34,659 bases of DNA from Syntrophaceae bacterium UBA4778 (GTDB taxonomy: Bacteria > Desulfobacterota > Syntrophia > Syntrophales > UBA4778). This document shows, in pieces, positions 32,907 to 34,659 of the stretch. The notes below the pieces were generated by a model. It ran no database searches. It had not been told where the DNA came from and saw nothing but the letters and a program-made list of their open reading frames with translations. How positions within the stretch are numbered: the stretch's first letter is position 1; every line of letters begins with the position of its first letter. The translations under genes were made by a program, and so were the position numbers. The stretch covers positions 1-34,659 of the forward strand of contig DHHG01000137.1 in the NCBI GenBank assembly GCA_002403175.1. The letters run 5' to 3'.

Positions 32907-33020
32907 AATCTTAAGGATTTATTATTGCACAGTCGGACAAATACCGGTTGCCTGATATAGTTAAAAGATTCACCCGTAAAAATCTATACAAACCTATAAG
33001 GAGAAATGTAATTTCCGAAA

Positions 33021-33677
33021 ATGCCTCTCAACAATATCACCCAATCGACTGATCAGCTGTCCTCAATTCCTCCCAGAGAAGAACTGGATATCTATTCGGA
33101 TGGTCATCATGTCATGGCGTTTTCCAAGACGGAGTGGAATTTCGTCGTGAAAATTTTAAAGGAGGAGAATGATCCTCTGCTTCTTAGGCGTCATGAAGAG
33201 GCATTGGATCATCTGAAGGGATTGGTTCCTGACTTTCAGATTTTGAAAGACCATGGAAAAGTCTTGGTTATTCAGGAAAAGATCCATTGCCTGTTAGATG
33301 AAAAATTAAGGCAAAAGGTATCAGAAGGAAATCTGATAGAGGCCAAGAAGTTGGTTGAGGATTACATCGATCTTAATACAAAACTCTGGAGCAGGGGCTA
33401 CTTCGATTGGCATTTTAGAATTAACCATTGTGGTGTGGACTCGGAGGGAAGACTTCTTCTTTTCGATATAGGAGGGATAAGGGGTAATCCAACCTTCAGG
33501 GAAAGAATCAAATGGATATTCGGGTTCTTCGGAAGAAGGCATAAGAAAAACAAAGAAATCTTGCAGAACATTCATCCTGAACTTTCTGTTCTTTATAATC
33601 GGTTAGCAGACAAGAAATTAACCCGGCATTCAGCAGAGGAAACACTATTCAATTATTACCGCAACAAAAAATTATGA
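33021..33677 (+). CDS. LPS-kinase-like (WaaP/Kdo-kinase type) protein
   Basis: A 218-residue protein with a small kinase-like fold pattern. The C-terminal lobe reads RGYFDWHFRINHCGVDSEG followed by LLLFDIGGIRG, resembling the catalytic-loop Asp...Asn and metal-binding DxG arrangement of WaaP/RdoA/RIO-type LPS core kinases. A conserved Lys in VVKILKEEND and IQEKIH are N-lobe candidates. Such kinases phosphorylate core heptose or Kdo using ATP in the cytoplasm. The first in-frame ATG (33021) lies 17 bases after AAGGAG; a closer ATG at the proper spacing is immediately followed by TAA, so initiation may be weak. It shares direction with the ligase-like gene 114 bp upstream. The fold call is moderately sure, the substrate unknown. 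Confidence 0.65.
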   Translation: MPLNNITQSTDQLSSIPPREELDIYSDGHHVMAFSKTEWNFVVKILKEENDPLLLRRHEEALDHLKGLVPDFQILKDHGKVLVIQEKIHCLLDEKLRQKVSEGNLIEAKKLVEDYIDLNTKLWSRGYFDWHFRINHCGVDSEGRLLLFDIGGIRGNPTFRERIKWIFGFFGRRHKKNKEILQNIHPELSVLYNRLADKKLTRHSAEETLFNYYRNKKL

Positions 33678-33709
33678 TGTAAAGTCAAGAATCTCCTTGG
33701 CATATACAT

Positions 33710-34525
33710 TTACAGATGCTGTCGGACGCCGAAACGTGCGCAGATTTCCCTCGATTGCAGGCGCGCCTCCAGGCGGCGGCGGTTTTCGGCCAGACTCGAC
33801 CGGTCGTTCTCTTTGTGCCACAGATGAAGGACGGGGGCAGCGAACCGGGCACTTTTGCGTTTGAGAGCCGATTGAATCAGCCGGATAACCAGGTCGGAAT
33901 CTTCCAGCCCCCACCCCGAATAGATCTCATCAAAACCGTTCACGAACAGCAGGTCTTCCCTCCAGGCAGACAGGTTGCAGGTCATGGCGCCTTCCCATCG
34001 CTGATTTCTCCATTTACGGAGGGAGGACGCAACCGGCAGAGGCAGTAAAGGCAACCAGCGGTTGGCATGTCCATGCAATCTGGCATCCAGCCATTGCCAA
34101 ACGCTCCAGGCATGGACTGGCACATGATCCGAAAGAACGCGATTCGTGAACGTCTCACTCAGCAGAATGCGGTTTCCCACAACGAACCAGCCTTTTTCCG
34201 CCAGTTGACGATGACGAGCAACGAAATCGGGAAGGGGGATGCAGTCTCCATCACTGAAAATGATGTAATCCGCTCCCGTTATCATCAGGGCTCGGTTTCG
34301 AATCGCCGCGGCACGGAACCCCTGATCTTCCTGCCATACATGCGCCAGAGGAAATGCCGCCCGCCTTCCATAGGTGAGCACCACCTCCTTCGTATCTTTC
34401 TTTGATCCGTCATCGGCAATGATCAGATCAAATTGACGGTCCGATTGCGCCAGATATCCTTCAAGAACGGCGGCAAGGGCATCCGGACGGTTGTAGGTCG
34501 TGATGATTACGGAAATATGCATCAT
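33710..34525 (-). CDS. GT2 glycosyltransferase with GT27-like C-terminal domain
   Basis: A 271-residue family GT2 enzyme. ISVIITTYNRPDAL opens the GT-A fold, LIIADDGSKKDT holds the nucleotide-binding Asp, IFSDGDCIPLPDF has the DxD-type metal site, and NGFDEIYSGWGLEDSDLVIR is the C-terminal galactosyltransferase/GT27-type block with the catalytic-side ED. Proteins of this layout add hexoses to lipopolysaccharide core or to capsule repeat units. It is convergent with the kinase-like gene (32 bp between stops) and probably belongs to an LPS-core set extending off the right edge. Start ATG-ATG at 34525. No terminator hairpin is seen between the converging genes. Confidence 0.9.
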   Translation of the reverse strand: MMHISVIITTYNRPDALAAVLEGYLAQSDRQFDLIIADDGSKKDTKEVVLTYGRRAAFPLAHVWQEDQGFRAAAIRNRALMITGADYIIFSDGDCIPLPDFVARHRQLAEKGWFVVGNRILLSETFTNRVLSDHVPVHAWSVWQWLDARLHGHANRWLPLLPLPVASSLRKWRNQRWEGAMTCNLSAWREDLLFVNGFDEIYSGWGLEDSDLVIRLIQSALKRKSARFAAPVLHLWHKENDRSSLAENRRRLEARLQSREICARFGVRQHL

Positions 34526-34572
34526 TTTTCCATGGCGATCGCGGTGAGCGTGATTGTGTATAATACAAATTC

Positions 34573-34659
34573 ATGAAGTCAGTGAAAATGCTTTTCTCAA
34601 TAACGATACTTTTTTTGATCTTTTTTCATCATCTATCAAAACCCAATTTTTCGGATTAC
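34573..34659 (+). CDS. Partial ORF with hydrophobic N-terminus at the right edge
   Basis: From ATG 34573 the plus strand is open to the end of the window (29 codons). It begins MKSVKMLFSITILFLIFFHH, basic residues followed by a strongly hydrophobic stretch, as in a signal peptide or membrane anchor. A TATAAT hexamer at 34559-34564 lies close upstream but leaves little leader, and no -35 is evident. The product cannot be identified from this fragment, and chance openness cannot be excluded. Confidence 0.35.
   Translation, partial: MKSVKMLFSITILFLIFFHHLSKPNFSDY

Overview
This window is a surface-polysaccharide locus (O-antigen or capsule type) from a Gram-negative bacterium, with lipid A/LPS-core genes on its right flank. 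Lipid A acyltransferase debris, an O-antigen ligase-like protein, an LPS-kinase-like protein and a core-type glycosyltransferase support a Gram-negative host. Moderate base composition, the EPS-associated MarR-type regulator and the mix of pathways would suit a Desulfobacterota/deltaproteobacterial or similar environmental proteobacterium, but the taxonomy is a guess. I see no rRNA, tRNA, CRISPR array or intact insertion sequence.

Almost everything from about 31.3 kb down to 1 is on the minus strand, so transcription runs right to left. The head of the run is a small MarR-like regulator (30911-31273) with a perfect inverted repeat 11 bp before its start codon. Next is a nucleotide-sugar module (21997-30478): LegB-like dehydratase, nucleotidyltransferase, radical SAM/SPASM protein, SDR reductase/epimerase, hexapeptide acyltransferase, NeuB/SpsE-like synthase, SpsF-like cytidylyltransferase, PseG/SpsG-like hydrolase, WbqC-family protein and PIG-L deacetylase. 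Many of these genes overlap by 1-14 bp. It looks like a CMP-nonulosonic acid pathway, but the usual LegC/PseC aminotransferase is absent from the window and a radical SAM enzyme is embedded instead.

The assembly genes follow: an acyltransferase-3 remnant, a flippase (20036-21337), a protein resembling GT42/DUF115 sialyltransferase-type enzymes (19166-20032), an acetyltransferase, two GT4 glycosyltransferases, and a WbpG-HisH-HisF cassette expected to turn an N-acetyl group into an acetamidino group. After a roughly 400-bp gap rich in dyads (12741-13138) comes a second module: a probable UDP-N-acetyl-L-quinovosamine triad (WbvB/WbvR/WbvD-like) with an extra SDR epimerase, a Wzy-like polymerase, a second flippase, a CysE-like acetyltransferase, a fused GT2-GT4 glycosyltransferase, an SDR epimerase, the initiating sugar-phosphate transferase, and a WbpM/PglF-like dehydratase cut by the left edge.

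Right of the regulator the plus strand carries a decayed LpxL/HtrB C-terminus joined to an O-antigen ligase-like gene and an LPS-kinase-like gene. A minus-strand GT2 and a truncated plus-strand ORF reach the right edge. Two flippases, two polymerase/ligase-type proteins and several gene remnants indicate a mosaic locus assembled from at least two glycan gene sets.
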